Positions 28,386 through 42,794 of a DNA stretch of 64,000 bases are shown piece by piece. Source of the stretch: Aphelocoma coerulescens (lineage: Eukaryota; Chordata; Aves; Passeriformes; Corvidae); NCBI RefSeq assembly GCF_041296385.1, contig NC_091023.1, positions 5,580,924 to 5,644,923 on the forward strand, given 5' to 3'. Within the stretch, counting starts at the first letter, position 1, and every line of letters begins with the position of its first letter. The notes under the pieces are model-generated. The model did not search any database and was not told where the DNA came from. It saw only the letters and a list, made by a program, of their open reading frames with translations. The translations under genes were made by a program, and so were the position numbers.

Positions 28386-30857
28386 GCATATATGAAACAT
28401 TCATATGCCCCAGCATGCTGAGCTTCCAACATGGCAAAGCAGCAATGGCAATGAGAGAGTGGAAAATAGCATTTAACTCATGATGGTAGGTTTCAAAGTG
28501 TAACAATTTGAGTTCCTCCCTTCCACAGGTGCATTTTCCTGGGTAAGTGAGGTAGGATCTCATTTTACCAGCTATGATCAGCTCATCCTTTTTGCTGGTC
28601 ACTAGCAACACACTTTTCCCTGTCTTAGGACTTGGACAAACAGGAGAAAATAAATATCTTAACAAGGGAGAAGACTGCAGATATTTTTTAGGACCTGTGG
28701 GAACAGAGGTCTTAATAAGCCTGAAGACCATTGCATAAATGTCTCCAGATAAAATTGTTAGCTCTGCATGGCGCCCATCTCCTAAATGCTTAATTGTGAA
28801 ATTATTTCCCAGAAGAGTTTGTGTTTTGCTAAACTATTAAAGACAGGCAGCCCAGATCTATGCAAAACCCCCAGCAAGGAAATACTTGAAGTCAACTCAA
28901 CTGCGTAACAATGACAGATTTTCAAAGTTCCACGTCTGGTGACTGCTGAGGACCAGAAAGTGAATCCAGCACCTGCAAGGGGCAAATCCTTCCCAGGGGT
29001 GTGCAGAGGGCCAAGCCACCAGCCTGCCATCACGACTGTGCCAACCAGGAGAGGGATGCTTCTCCCTCAGATCCGTACGGACACGTCCCTGTGTGCTCCC
29101 ACGGGCAGCTCGCACCACGCAGGGCACAGCCAGCTCTGCTTCCTATGGGAATGTCTTAGGCAGGCCAGAGAATTGGGACTGCTAACTGAAATCAACAAGT
29201 TTAGACTTAAAAATGAAGAAAGCAATACTTCAGGATTTCTTTATAATGCAGACATAAACCAGATGATAACTATTTAAAATACTTCATAAAAGTACTGGAA
29301 CTAAGCATCTTCTAGAGCAGAGCCCTGACAAATCGCCCAGCCACCTACATGCATTTATGGTTGTGGCTGTCCAGGGATCACTTAGAACTAAATTAGCAAC
29401 GGAAGTCATTACACAAGGAATAATTCCAAGAAACGGGAGTCTCAAAAGCAGAAAGTGAATGAAGAAATTTAAATTGCAGGCAATGGGGCAAAATGACAGC
29501 GTACTCGACAGACTATTTCCTCAATGAAAAAAATGTGAATTATAAAAACGTCAGGCAGTCAGCATGTGTCAGAAGTGCCCTGAGGAGACTATCCTTATTT
29601 CCCCCTTTTGGCTGCAGAAGGCCATTTAATGCTTTCCATTTAAGCGAGAAGGCACATGATGGGGTTCCTTAAAAGCCATGAACACAGACTCCTCCGAGCC
29701 TGAAGATTGCTTCTGCCAGGTGCAATTGCAGTGCCCTGGCCCTGTCAGGCTGTGGGCAGCCAGCACCCACCACACAGAAAGCTGAGCTTTTCTGCAATAA
29801 ATTTATCTCTGAGAGGGACTGAAATCCAAGGAGACTTGAAATTGAAGAAGAGCGCAGAAACCACACTGCTATTTCCTGCGCCCCGCTTGACAAAATGGGA
29901 CCTAATATTTGAGATGGGCAGATCCCTTCATCTCATTACTCTGTGACAGGATGGGAGAATTTGTGCAGGAAATCGGGTGCTATGTTTCTCCATCCTGAAG
30001 AAGTACAGAAAAGGTGCTTGAAACTCTCAACATGTTCTTCATTTCACAGCCCTAAAGGGAAAGTCCAAAAAGGCTGTTAAACCCCTAAATACCTGAAGCC
30101 ACAGACCTCTAAAGGCATGGAGAGCATCCTGGGGCAAATGATCACAATGTTCTCACCCTGGTCCTTCTTTGTTCCTCAAACATCTGCACTTGGATTGCCA
30201 AGCCACACAGATGTTTGCTCTGATGGATTATCCCCTCTCTTCAGCTCTCCTCCTCCCATCATGGATGTCTGGCTCTGGAGATGCACCATGAAGGTGGCAC
30301 CAAGCCCAACTTCAAACCAATTTTCAGCCTGCTGCCCCTAGAGCAGGGTAGGCGTATGCTATAGAGCCAAGCGGTGCAGGAAGGAAATGCAGTACTATCA
30401 TCAGCACTAATGTGGCTCTCCCAAGAGAAGAGAAATTCATGTGATGGCTCCATCCCATCCAGGAGAGGAGCAACTATGCAGCTGCCAAGTGCTGCAAACC
30501 ACATAAGGCTGATCAAATAGGGGCCATACTGGTAGACACATGTACCAAATTGGGACAGCTTTTTTTTTTTCCCCTCCGTCACTGAACAGGGCAGAGGAAA
30601 TGCACTCCGGATACACACACGCACCCAAACCACAGACAGTTTGCTCTGGGGGAGCTCAGTCCTAATTACAATCAGGTCTCTGCTGCTGGAAACCCCTGGT
30701 CCATATTTCTCAGCCTCTCACAGCACAGACTCAAAGGCACAGGCTGCCTCTTCTCCATGCAACAAGGCCCTGTTCCTAGCAGAGTGGTTTGTGAAGAGCA
30801 GCTTTCATTGGGTCAAGATTTTACAGTCCTTCCCTTTCCAGGGCCTCCTCCCTGGAG

Positions 30858-30945
30858 GAGGCTGGGAGAAGAACAGATTGAGAACAGTCCTGAGGAGAGG
30901 GACTTGGGGGTGTCAGTGGATGAGAAAGAGACCAGCCAGTGAGCT
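30858..30945 (+). repeat. CR1 ORF2-derived fragment
   Basis: The plus-strand translation contains RLGEEQIENSPEERDLGVSV followed by DEK. It resembles the conserved CR1 ORF2 stretch that runs LGEEWLE-S--EKDLGVLVD near the end of the reverse-transcriptase protein. No wider CR1 sequence is recognisable on either side. This short coding-derived remnant explains part of a longer open frame at 30641-31168, which is not a gene. Confidence 0.6.
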
Positions 30946-32108
30946 GCAAGGTGAATGGACTCTGGTATCTGTTGGACTGGAATGCCTAAAGCACTTGTTC
31001 CCAGCCCAGTGGTTTAGCTTTAAGAGAAGCTTTAATGGAAGCAGTTCAATCAACACAGGTGGCTTTGAAAATTCTGCTCTTAAAATCCTTTGTGTGCCAG
31101 CAGCTGCTGCTTGGACAACTGAGAAGCCCTGGGGCTTCAGCCCCATTGCTTTTCCCCATTTGTTGTGAGCACGGAAGCTCCTGCCTGGCCTGAGCCTTGC
31201 TGGCTGACAGAGGATGTAACAGCAACATGAAGACTACTAAGGTTGTGCTCTGCTCAGGGAAGTCATAAACTCCTGGCTGCATCTCTGTTGCAGAGATTTC
31301 TAGCCCCAGAGCCACTGGTGCATATCCTTTCCTCATGATTAAGCTCAATAAACCTCAGCACCCTGACCCCTGTGTGTGACAAGTCCGATTTTCACCTTGT
31401 CAATCCTGATGAAAGATCTTTACAGACTGTCCTTGCACACCATGGGCAGCCCTTGTGGGGCCTTATCAAATGTTGCTGAAAGGAGAGGAACCCAGACAGA
31501 TGGCTGGTTTGGAAAGCCCTGTAACCTGTGATCTGGACACGCAGGAAGCAGCTCCAATTTGTCTTGACTTCTGGTTCCTTTGCAAGAGGCTGGTGTTTAC
31601 ATAAACAAAGTGAAAGCAGAGGCTACAGTGGTGAGAGACAAGCCCTGAGAGTGTCGACAGAGATTAGGACCTAGGACAGGTTGCATTCCAACAGCACTGT
31701 TTAAAAGGTACTGTTGTTAACTCTCAGGCTGGACAAGGTAGAGAGCTCCCCTTTATGAACTGTAGATAAGCCCTCTGATGCAGCAAGTGCCAGATATCCT
31801 GATGCTCAGCTAAATGCAAGGGAGGAGGGAGAAAACCCATGCAGACACACCTCATTTCCCAACCTGGTGTGAGTTTATAATCAAAAATTTTTGGAGGCCA
31901 AGGGACACACTTTTAAAAGTACTCCCATAAGGCTCTAGACAAGTGGTTAGATCTCCAAAGAGCACACTTTAATTCAGGCACATAATGAAGTGGACAGATT
32001 AAAACAAAACAAAGCAAAAGCCACGCTGAGACAACAGCAGCTGTCCGTGTCCACCAGCAGCTGAGAATGACAGCTGAGAGAGAAGCGTGGCCCACCGGGG
32101 AGAGCTCC

Positions 32109-32126
32109 GGCAGCGGCGCTGCTGCC
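32109..32126. repeat. Inverted repeat in a small GC-rich patch
   Basis: GGCAGC and GCTGCC are exact complements flanking GGCGCT, in a patch of about 120 bp with raised CpG (32090-32205). The arms are only 6 bp, so this is a weak hairpin of unknown meaning. Confidence 0.4.
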
Positions 32127-34754
32127 GCCCGGCCCCAGCGCTCCCAGCCCTGCAGCCTCACCCAGCACTGGGCTGGGAGAGCCTCGTGCCTCCTGCCAGG
32201 TGCTGGGTGCCAAGGGCTCTGCAAAATCTGGCCACAGGAACCCAGCGGGGAGGAGGCAGCACATGCAAGCTATCAGAAAATGTTACCTCCATCAGGGGAT
32301 GACACAGGCCTTACAAAGCATCCCCCCCTTTGAGTAAAAAAGATAAAGGGTTCTGTGGGATTTGGTAAGTCAAATGCTTACATTACAGCAAAGGAACACT
32401 CTAACTTTTGCAGATGTCTGAAGGACTGTCAGGCAGCTGTGCAAAGGAATATGAGGAAATTGCCCATAAGAAAATGGTTAATTCAGACCAAAAAGGCAAG
32501 AGCAAAAGAGCTTGGCAGATCTTCTGAGGGCAGTTACAAACCCCACTTACTGAAAGTCTAGATATGGGAAACTCAATCTGATAGAGTTAAAAGACACTAT
32601 TTTCGCCTGTCAGAGCCCTGAACCAGCCAAGTTCAGCCCAGCTGCTTCTGTTCAGAGCTACAGTGTCACCTCTGAGCAGTGAACTAGAGAAACACAGCTT
32701 TCCCAGCACATCAGGGACCTCTGAGCAGCGCCAGATAATTGTACACCATCAGCTAAAAATTAAAAAATCATATTTATTTGAGAATAGTTACATATTGGAA
32801 AAATACTAACTTTTGATTTAAATTATGACAGTGTTGAAAAAGGAGAAGATAAGAAATTTTTAAATAGTTTCACCTAGTTAGCAGATGGTGGCTTCCTTCT
32901 TTTGTGTGTCCCACCAGTGCTTTGTACTACCATGTCACAGTTGGCTGCAGAAGTGAGAAAAATTGTTAAGGAGGTATCCAGGTTTTCTCCTAGCATCTTG
33001 AATAGCTGGTTTCCTTTTGCCAGCGCTATGCTTGGCCCTCTTGTGCTCCACTCCAGGTTTCTACCAGTTCCCATTACTAGTTCAGCAGCTCCAGGACCTG
33101 GCAGACACAGCCACTTCTGATGGACAGAAGTCTGCAAACAGATGTCTGTTAGTTACTAAGGTTCACAGACCCCAAGAACTCCTCAGTTCTCCTACTCTCA
33201 CCTGACTCCCACAAGACCAAGGATCCACTGCAGATGGCCTGTCCTGACCTAACAGGTTTCGTGGGTGGATTACAGCGAAGAGCCAAAGGTTGGAGCAGGT
33301 GGAAGCACCGGGGCAGCCCTGGTGTGCATGATGAGGGGTTGCCAGCACACACCTGCCTCCAGGGTGGCAGGTATTTTTGCAAGAAAAGAGTAGCAGCACC
33401 ACTGCTGCACAAGACAAGTGATAAAGCATCACTTAGTTTGTACCAACTGAGGCTTCTGCCTCATGGGGTGGCAGAGATGGGCTGTTCAGAGAACCCTAAA
33501 GCTGCTCTCTCATGGAGAACAACAAAAAGCTTGGGGAGTTCGTCTTTACAGTTCCTTTTCTAACATGCACTGGGACCCCAGTGATGGTTTTGCTCTGCCT
33601 GATTTCTCATTATTGGCCTTTGCAGCACTTCACGTGCCTGAGGATACAGGGAGGTGTTTCATCAAACCTCAGTGCATTAGGCTGCATGAGGTATTAGTGG
33701 ACTGCAGTCATGACCCAGCTGTCCTTTCCAGCTCCAGACTCCATGTGTCAGGCCAATATTCCTTCTGCCTGAAGAAGGAATGAACTCAGGTAACTCAATT
33801 ATCAACAAAGGATCAATTAAATTAGTGTAGAAAATGGAAGATCAGGATAGGCAAGACCTCAGGGATAGTGAGTTTCTTGGTATATTAAACTCACCAGGAC
33901 ATTCCACTGCTCTGCCTTTTTTCACATGAAGTTTCCAAAGCAATTTTTTGAGCCTCCACAATCATGTTTCTTTAAGCAGCATCCTTTCTCACTTCCTCAA
34001 AACTAAACTTTGCCCTATACACATGCCTGAAAATAAGAGATAGGCCCTGAGTATCTGTCACTTGAGAGGTTAGCTTAGATTGTTTTTAATAGTTTGTGGT
34101 ACTCATAACTGGTTTTAAACTGACAGGGGAAAGCGATAAGAGAGTAAGATCTGTGTTTCTGAGCTCACATCAAAGAAGAGCTTTAAAGAATGAGTAAAAA
34201 GGCTGTCAAAAAAAGGGAAGGCTTTACCCAGCAGCCTAACAAAACAAGCTTCAAAAAAACAAGAAATAGTGTCCCAAAACAAATGAACCAGAGAGGAAAA
34301 ATGTTAGTTGGAAAGTAAATATTTAACAGGGCCCATACCTGCTAAAAGAAAGACAAAAAAAGCCTGGAAAAAACCCTGATCACAAGAGAGATGGTTCTTG
34401 CTGTAGAAAGAAAGGATGGCCATAGGATTTGGAAGTACTTACAGTTCTTTTCTGCACTACTGACTACGTAGAAGTCATCAGCCTGAGCTCGGCTCTCCAT
34501 TACACTGCACAGAGCCTTCAGATTATTCACTCCCTGACATGAATTTCTCTTACAAGGCTTCTTTAAACTTCCCTTTGTATCCCCAGCTTTTTAACTGCCA
34601 TCACAAGTCTTCAAGGTTTAACGCTGGGAGACAAAGCAGCGGCCTCCTGATGCAAAGATTAATGGCACTCCACAAAGAAGTGCAGACACATGAATTATCC
34701 ACAGGTCTTTCATTCTTCCAGAGCCTGTTGCCCAGAGCAGTGTGCGAGGCAGGT

Positions 34755-34769
34755 ACACACACACACACA
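34755..34769. repeat. Short (AC)n microsatellite
   Basis: About 7.5 AC units, just upstream of a GC-rich patch with an inverted repeat. Confidence 0.9.
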
Positions 34770-34792
34770 TCCACCCATGGCCGGAGCGGAGC

Positions 34793-34808
34793 CACCCCCC
34801 CGGGGGTG
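34793..34808. repeat. Near-palindrome CACCCCCC/CGGGGGTG
   Basis: Seven-base arms surround a CC centre. The palindrome lies in a GC-richer patch next to the (AC)n run. No function is assigned. Confidence 0.4.
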
Positions 34809-36600
34809 AAGGGCAGCAGCCGGCAGCTTTCCTTTGGGGGTGCTTCCCTCTGGATCTGCGATGCACGGAGTGGCAGCAGCTCTCACTGCTCCTCCTGCTC
34901 TGTGCTGAGCAATCCCAGAGCAGATGGTGCTCCGGGCTTATACCTGGAGCAGTGCTTAGCAATCTCAGAAATGCATTCTGATGCATTCTGCCCCTAAACT
35001 GTCTTTGCCATTTCCTAAACAAGAACTCAGCCTCATGGAAAAGTAGCTCCTCAGTCACTTGGCTCAACGGGACTCCATCATCCAATTCCAGTAAGCGCTA
35101 CTCAGCATGGATGCAAAAAGAGGTTTTGGCAGCACCCACTGCTGTTGCCAGCCAGGATCTTCCAGGTCCTCAAATCGCTCTAAGCAGCTCAATTTCCCTT
35201 CTCAAGCTGCATCACTACAGCTATCTGATATTGTCCCCTTACTCCAGGCAGCTCTTATAGAAAGGAAGATGCAATCACTTCCCCAAACCTTCAATTGTCT
35301 TTTGAATGCAACTCCTCCTCAGTATTAGGCTTATTAATAAAAGCCCTTTTACAGATTCATCCAAGAGAAGAACAGCCATGCAAGTTCAAGGGCTTGGCTA
35401 GTTTAAAAGAGAGAAAAGTGCTATTTTATGTAGTGGGAAATGAACTTACAGAGCTTGCTGCCACGAGGCTTTGTGCGGCAGACCTTAACCAGCAGGTTTA
35501 AAAAGAGTTCAGATAATATTCATGGCCAACAGGTCTGTGAAGGACTGGGCAGAGATGTACCCCTGATACCCACTCTGCAGAAGCTGTGGGTGTTTGGGAG
35601 TACAAAGTGACAGACTTCAGAAAGGTGGCACAGCCACACTCAGTTCCTAAATGTGTCCTCTACTAGCACTGTCAGACACAGCCTGCAGGGCGAGTCAGCC
35701 CATGGAGTGACCTAGTAAGACATTTCTTATGTTCCTACAATGCAACTGCAGGACACCCAAGTCCCTCACACACCACTCCTTGACCTGGCTGTCAGAGCAA
35801 GGGCCAGCTGCCCCGTGGAGGCCAACCAGACACCACATATGAAGACCTTGGAAGCTCTGAAGCCCTGCTTCTGCACCATTATCAGGCAGAATACATAGTC
35901 TAAAGCACAGGGTGGAGGACACTGCAGAGGAAACCTAAGTTAGAGTTGTCTTCACCTTGCTCCAGTTCCTTGTGCACACATCAAAATCTAAAGCCTTGCC
36001 TCAGCTCGGTGTGTCAGCCCAGCCCTGAGTCCAGGGAATCTGGGTGTATGGACGAGGGCCACATGAGCATCACCACATGTAATGGGGGAGGGAAACAAAT
36101 CACCCAATACATGTCAATTTTTATGCCAACTTGATGTGTTGCATGTGTGATTACTGCAGGAACCAACCTGGGTAATTACAGCCATCTGCACCCATTACTA
36201 CCATTTGTATGTGTATTCATAGTAACTGCCCATTAGTTAGGCATGCCATTGCACAAACATATTAACCAGCTAATTAATTAAAAGAACAGACCTTCTCTGC
36301 TTAGGAGGAGCCCATCACCCACTAATCACAAGAATATATTTTCTCCATCTGTTAGATCACTTGCTCCCTCCCCAAGGTCACCAGGGAAGATGCAGCTGGC
36401 CTGCAGTCTCCAGAAGGCTGTGCTGGGGTGGTAAGCATTCTCTTTAAGTAACTTCCTTTGTGTAGCAAGGCTCCAAGACCACGGCTGCTTCTGGAAACAT
36501 GACCATGACACTCCCACAGTGCTTTTGGATTACTTCAGGTGACCTCTGGATTAGACACCAAGCATCCTTCCACCCCTCCCAGTGCTCATTTGCCAAGCAT

Positions 36601-36609
36601 GGGGGGGGG
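36601..36609 (+). repeat. Poly-G tract of 9
   Basis: Nine consecutive G in the GPC1 intron; on the sense strand of GPC1 this is poly-C. Confidence 0.85.
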
Positions 36610-39600
36610 CTCATCACAAGCCTCTAACAGGGCAGCACTCTGGCAGCCCAAGTGCACGTCCCATACAACCCCTTTTGCCAATCTGGGCCCTCTTCTGGCT
36701 CCTGTTTCTACAGCAAACTCCCAAAGCAACAGCAGATTATAAATATACAGGGGACGGCTGTGCCCCAGTCTTCACTGACATATGGTTCTATCTTCAGTGA
36801 GAAACTCTGGATTTAAATTTAGGGATGGAGCAGGAGGTTAGGTTTCAAAGTTCCAAGATAAATCCCCTGGGAGGAAGCAATGAGGCCAGATTTTTGTCCC
36901 TGTGGTACAGCCTTAAAGCAGATGGGAGCAGGGAGTCAGTTCTGTCAAGCAAACCACACTCTTGGGGCGCCCCGAAAGCCTGTGCCCAACTTCTCAGCTC
37001 TTTGAAGATCTGCTGGAGCTACAGCCCCCTGTACAGGCTGCTGCTACACCAGCCCTGACAGGGTGGTCGTGACTCCTGCTGAATACCCAGACTTTGGGTA
37101 GAAAAATACGGCTCCAGCTATTGCCTTATAACAACTCCTATTACAGCAAAGGGCAGCAGTATCTGCTTCAGGTTGTATCAATGCCTCCATCAGCTCCCCA
37201 TCCCTTTCAAAACGAGTGTTTGTGTGAAGGGGTAATAAGCTACAGGCCCAACAGCTTTGGCCATTTTTCATTTGTGATGAAAAAAGGAACAAGTAAGTTT
37301 CAAATCATTGTGAAATATTTGTGAAACAAGCCAAACCTCACCTTCCTGCACACATGAAATGCAGTGCTGAAGAAGTCACCACAATCCAATAAAGCATAAA
37401 ATGCTTTCATCATTTGACAATATAAATGCCTACCCTAGTTACGGATGAGTTCAAGACAACTCCACAATAGATTTAACTTTGGTTTTCCTAAAGCTAGAGA
37501 AAATTTTCTATCTTTATACAGTTTTTAAAAAGAAAAAAAAAATTTCCATTGCTCCCAGATGTGGGAGACTGGTTGCAGCTGACGGTGCTCCATCAAGTGG
37601 GACCTGTGCAAATATGGCACTCGGAGCACCACAATTATTGACCAGGCTGTCTGATCACTTTACACTTGTTAGGAAGCCTTCTAGTACCTCCTGCCCAACT
37701 CTCTCATTCTACAGCTCCAGAGATGTCCTAAGCTCTGTACAGCAAAACACCAGGGTGTAGCTCCTGCCTGCAGCTCCTCTGAACTGATGCAAAGGATCCA
37801 GGAAAGAACCAAGGGCTGAAGCAAGGGATCACAACACACAGGCACTTGGATCATTTCTAGATGATTCTGCTGCAGGACTACATCACCATCACTGTGTATG
37901 TTCAACACACAGACACTTTGCTCACACTCTTCTCCAAGCACAGACTGTTTACCGCTCTGCAAAGCACCAAATTATGTGGACTGGATCCATGATTTGGTCC
38001 AGTACCTTCTGAACTACGGAAAAATGCCTTCAAAGAAACTGCATTTAAATGTGGTCTGAGCAATGCTGTCTTCCCCCTGTCCTTTGTCTCCCTGCTCTGT
38101 GCCTGCAGGAGGCACAGAGCCAGGCCAAGCCTTTTGGAAGAGCCTGCACCCTTGGGTGCTCCCACCCTGCCCACCGCAGCCAGCGGGAGCTGCTCCCTAG
38201 GCTGAGTCCTCCCTGGGCATTATCCTCGCCTTGTGCCGCCTGACCACCTCGGCCCTGCTGAATCCAAAAGAGTCATCCAAACAAAACCTGCTGTCCTGGG
38301 TCCCTCAATCATCTGAGAAGCAGCAAACATGCTGAGTTAAGTGCAAGGTAAGCAGTATTTTTATTTGGTTAATTAGAATTGCTCATCAAATGAAAACAAA
38401 GAAGTGATTTACTGCAGAACTGGTACAGGTAGTTGTTGCATAAGTACATTCCTGCATATTTGGCTACATTAGGAATATTTTTTAATTAACAGTTTCTCCT
38501 TGGCTAAAGCAAACCATAGAAAAGAAAGAAATAGAAGTTTCACACAAGGATACTGCCGAATCCCTCAACTGCCAGCTACTTTTTTTCTGCAGGGAGGATT
38601 TTAAATTAAAAGCAGATTGCCTTCATTAGTGTTACCAGAAGCCATGTAACTGCCAAAGCTGACAGAAACACAACTGTGATTTGCAGATTTGGCAAGTGCC
38701 ATTTTCTCCTTCTGCAAATGTGGGTAATGTCATTTGTATTAAAGGCCTTTTGTGGGGGACACTGCAAAAAAACAACTCCTTCCTCAGGAGAGGAAAAATA
38801 TCTCCAGAGCAGCAATTTAGTAATCTAGGGCTCTCAAGTTCTCTCTCCTTGTTAACTTTGCAAGAAAGCTCATTGCATTAAATTTCTGCTGAAAATGGTC
38901 AGGCAGTATGAATGCTACAAACTGTCTTCTCCTGATGACTGAGCAGAATACAGTGGCAAGCCCAAAATAAACATTTCAACAGTGATCTTTGACATATAGC
39001 CGTACTCAAGCTTTCCATGATATGTTGCCAAACTTTCAGAAGCCATTCAGCATGGATCTCACCAAAATCCCTATTTTCTTTACTTCATTTTAGCTGAAAA
39101 GGCTAATGATAGGAAAGTCACATTTCTACTGAGGGCAGCTGTGTTTGCAGGCTTCAAGCTCTCCTCTGGAGTCCCAGCCTTGGTGGATAAGAGGAAAGTC
39201 TCAGTAGCATTTTTACTCTGATTGCTGCATGAATAGCTGCAGAACAGAGGGGGGATGCGAGAAGCCTGCCAGGCGTCAGAGCAGGCAGCAGCAGCTGAAC
39301 GAGCTGCTGCTCCCTGTTACAGGACTCCACATGACCTGCTCCCCTCCCTGGTGCATTAGTCTCCCCCAGTGTCTGGTGTCCAGCCTTAGCAAGAAAACTT
39401 AACATACATAACCGAGGTGTTAAAAACCACACAGGTGTATTTCAGTTTGTGTTAGATGCGACACGGTGGTCATTGGCTTCGGGGCTGAACCGAGCTGCTG
39501 ATGTGACAGCGAAGCCGTGGGGGTGACCCTGACCCATGTGTGCTCCCTGAGGTTGCGAACCGACCCCTCAGCACCAGCACTGAGCCCGACACCAGCACTG

Positions 39601-41019
39601 CATGTGTGCTGCTGGCACAACGTGGAGCCATGGCCAATGCCTGCTGTGTGGGGCTCACGGAGCCTCCTGGGATGAGAAGATGATGAAAATTACAGGACGA
39701 AGAAAGAAGAGAAATGGGTAATGTCCTAAAAGAACCCAGATGCTCAGTGGCATGGCACTAGAGACCACAGCACCCCTGAGTGAATGAAGGATTTATTCCC
39801 CCAGCCGTAGCCAAAATGGGAAGGTCTGAACACACTGCTAAACTCTGCAGGAAGTAGTCCAACACAGTATTACCACAGTCACAAATGTAAAGTCTGTCTG
39901 CAGTAATTAGGATTGTACTACGTATGATTTATTAGACACTGTCTTATAATCAAGACTAAAATAGCTGCCTACATTGTAGTTTCTTAGTTTCTTAACTGCC
40001 TAAAAATAAAGCAACACATGTAATGCAGTGCCAGACATGGAACCAACCGAAATAATGTTAACCTACATTGAGCCTGCAAAGGTAACCGCAGTGTGCCTGC
40101 TGGTAACCTTCAATCTAACACTCAGTGACTCTGCAGTTTTGGTTTGTAGCTTCAAAAGAACCAGAGAAGCCAGTTCTGTCTCTGTAGTCCAACTCTGTTT
40201 CACCACACAGGGAACGGAGTTCATTATCCATTGAACTAAACACTAAGTAATGAGTTAACAATAATTAAACTGAAAGAGACACAGATTAAAGGAATTTATT
40301 ATTCCCTGATCCGCCAAGCAAATTGTTTAGATACCTGCAATCAATGAGTAATGATGAAACAGAATAAAACCCCAACAAACCAAAGGGCCAACAACAGACT
40401 CATAAAAATCTGTTCAGTAAGGCCCACGTATCTTTGTTAGGCTGAACAGCACAGCATTTTAATCAACAAAACCCCCCTGTCTTTATGCATCATGAGATCA
40501 GAGGCAGAATGTGGCCCTAAATTATGCTGTTACTGTTTATTATTCGTGTATCACAGGACTGATGAAGATTTATGGTCCCATTGTGCTAAGTACTGTATAG
40601 TGAAATACCGAGAAATAGTGAGAATCAGTATTCCAAGACTTTATAATTCAAAGACAAATTACAAAAACAAGGTATTGTAATTTAAAGACAGTAATGAACA
40701 GATGGGGATTGGCGAGACAGACAGATTAAGCAACTTGCCCAAGGTCATGCCAGACACATGTGCCAGAGAAGAAAACTTAACTGATCTCTGGAGTACCAGC
40801 ACAGGTTTTTACTCATGTAGGAGAACACTGTTGCTCCTCTTTGATTTCACTAGATGTCATATTTCATAAGCTAATAAATAAGTTCAAAAATTGCTAATGT
40901 TACATGGCAGTACTGGAAGGATTTTCTTTCATGCCTCTCTCCTCAGAAGACCATCATTAACAACATTCCTCTGCCTACACCTACACCTGATCCTTGTATG
41001 GCACAATTACAACATTTGC

Positions 41020-41530
41020 ACAGTATCACAGAATAATTGAAGCCTGCAGGTCTTCTGCAGCCATCTAGTCCAACACCTTATTCAAGGCAGGACAAACTAC
41101 AGCATATGCTCCAGGGCCTGGTCCACTGAAACTCTGAGTATCTCCAGGGATGGAGATGGAAATCACACCACCCCTCTGGACTCCTGTGCCTGTGTTCAAT
41201 CACTCAGGTTGAAAAAGTCTTTCCCCAGCTCCAGCTGGTGTCCACCACCTCCTATCCTGCTGCCACACACACAACTCTGTCTCCTCTGTTCCCACACACT
41301 GAGTAGTTGCAGGCAGCAATGGGATCTCCTCTAGCCCTCTTTCTCCTAGACTTCACTTGCTGAATAAGCCCAGCATTCAGAGATTCCCCTTGGGCACCAC
41401 ACACTCCAGCACCCACCAGCAGCTTGGTGGCTGTGCCAGACCCCCTCCAGTGCAGCCATACCTTTCCTTGACAGGCACCCTGAAACAGGACATCATACTC
41501 CAGATGCAGCCTCATAGACACCAAACACAA
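41020..41530 (-). repeat. CR1 retroposon fragment, longest in the window (~510 bp)
   Basis: The segment begins with tatcacagaataattgaagc and ccatctagtccaacacctta. It continues through the reverse-complement CR1 body: ctccagggatggagatgg, ggttgaaaaagtctttcccc, tgctgaataagcccagcatt, ccagcagcttggtggctgtg, then aacaggacatcatactccag and atgcagcctcatagacacca. These blocks appear in the order expected of an antisense avian CR1 3' portion. It is 5'-truncated and well diverged, and it inserts in the same sense as GPC1. Confidence 0.8.
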
Positions 41531-42794
41531 GACTATAAGGCACTTCACACTATTTTTTAAAATAAAGGATGCAAATACTTATTTTCTTCTATCAGTTGTT
41601 GCATTTTAATGCATTTTACACTACACATACCCTGCAGCCTCTAGTTTACAGGAACATTATTTTTGCACACCACTTGTGGATGTTTGCTGTTCCAGGGGTC
41701 TCAGCACATGCAGGCACAGCAGGCCCTGAGAGCAACCACTGCTCCTATGAAGAACCCTGGAAAGGGACATTTCACAAGTCTTTTTCTGTAGCTGACAAAA
41801 AGGATAGCCAGGTCAGCCTGAGTGATGTAACGTGCTCAAAATATATCAGTGACAGCAGGATAACACAAGACACCATGCTGCTGGACACACATACATCAGC
41901 AGATACATTTAGGAATTTCAGTCCTAAAATCTGTCACACAGTGTTTTGCTAACAGTGAAAAATATTTAATTTACGACTGTGACAGGAGATCTCTTCAGTG
42001 CAACACAAACAGTAGCAGCAGTGTTACTAATTAAACCAAAACTCAAGCTCCCAGACAGCTGATCCAGGATAGTGTGAGAAGTGATACTGCATTTCAACAC
42101 AGTGGCTTTCTCTTCTGGTTTACAAGTAAAATGTGCCCCCTGTCAAAAGGTGTTTGCTCTCTATTTATTTTAAGAATAAAGTCACAGCTTAAGCTTTGCT
42201 TATTTGTATTTGCTGGCACCTGTGAAGATTTACCAATAAAAATTTCATTTTAATTAGTTCTGCAGAATTTCTATCAACATTTGGTTTAGGTTTTCCCTGA
42301 ATGTCCTGCCCTAAGGAGCAGCACAATCAGCCCACTCAGCCATCCTGATATGAAAGGCTTGGCATGGAGACATTTGGGGCTTTAGTGATCCCACAACTGA
42401 ACAGTGCAGGAAACATGGATATGGCAAAACACATTGTCCCCCATGCTGCCATCCAGATGGGACAAACAGCTAGGTGTCAGAAGCAAGCTCTGGATGCTAA
42501 TGGCACTTTTATACCAACTGTGACAGTAGAGCAATGGAGCCCCAGCTTTGGGATGAGCCATTCCTCCATTTATGGATACACTTAAAGCCACACCAGTGAT
42601 TCCTTAAGCAAAGGCACATGCCACATCCAAGTACAGGGATCACATCATGTCCCAAAGAGGACTTTGCCTGCATGAGAGCTGTATTTGTGAGCACAGGGCA
42701 CATGGCCAGGTAACACTCACCCATCACAAGCTCAACGTATGGCCACCATGCACCTGCAAGAGTTCATGCTTTGGGCACAGAACAGGCCTGCCAC

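Noticed and set aside
30641..31168. 175-codon plus-strand open frame
   Set aside because: It includes a CR1 ORF2 remnant at about 30858-30945 and otherwise unrelated sequence, so it is a chance fusion over a dead retroposon.
36695..36722. Partial resemblance to miR-149, which lies in GPC1 intron 1 in mammals
   Set aside because: The plus strand has tctggctcctgtttctacag, similar to the start of miR-149-5p, but it lacks the seed-adjacent CCGTG, has an insertion, shows no matching hairpin arm and is on the strand opposite to GPC1. No miR-149 was found elsewhere in the window.
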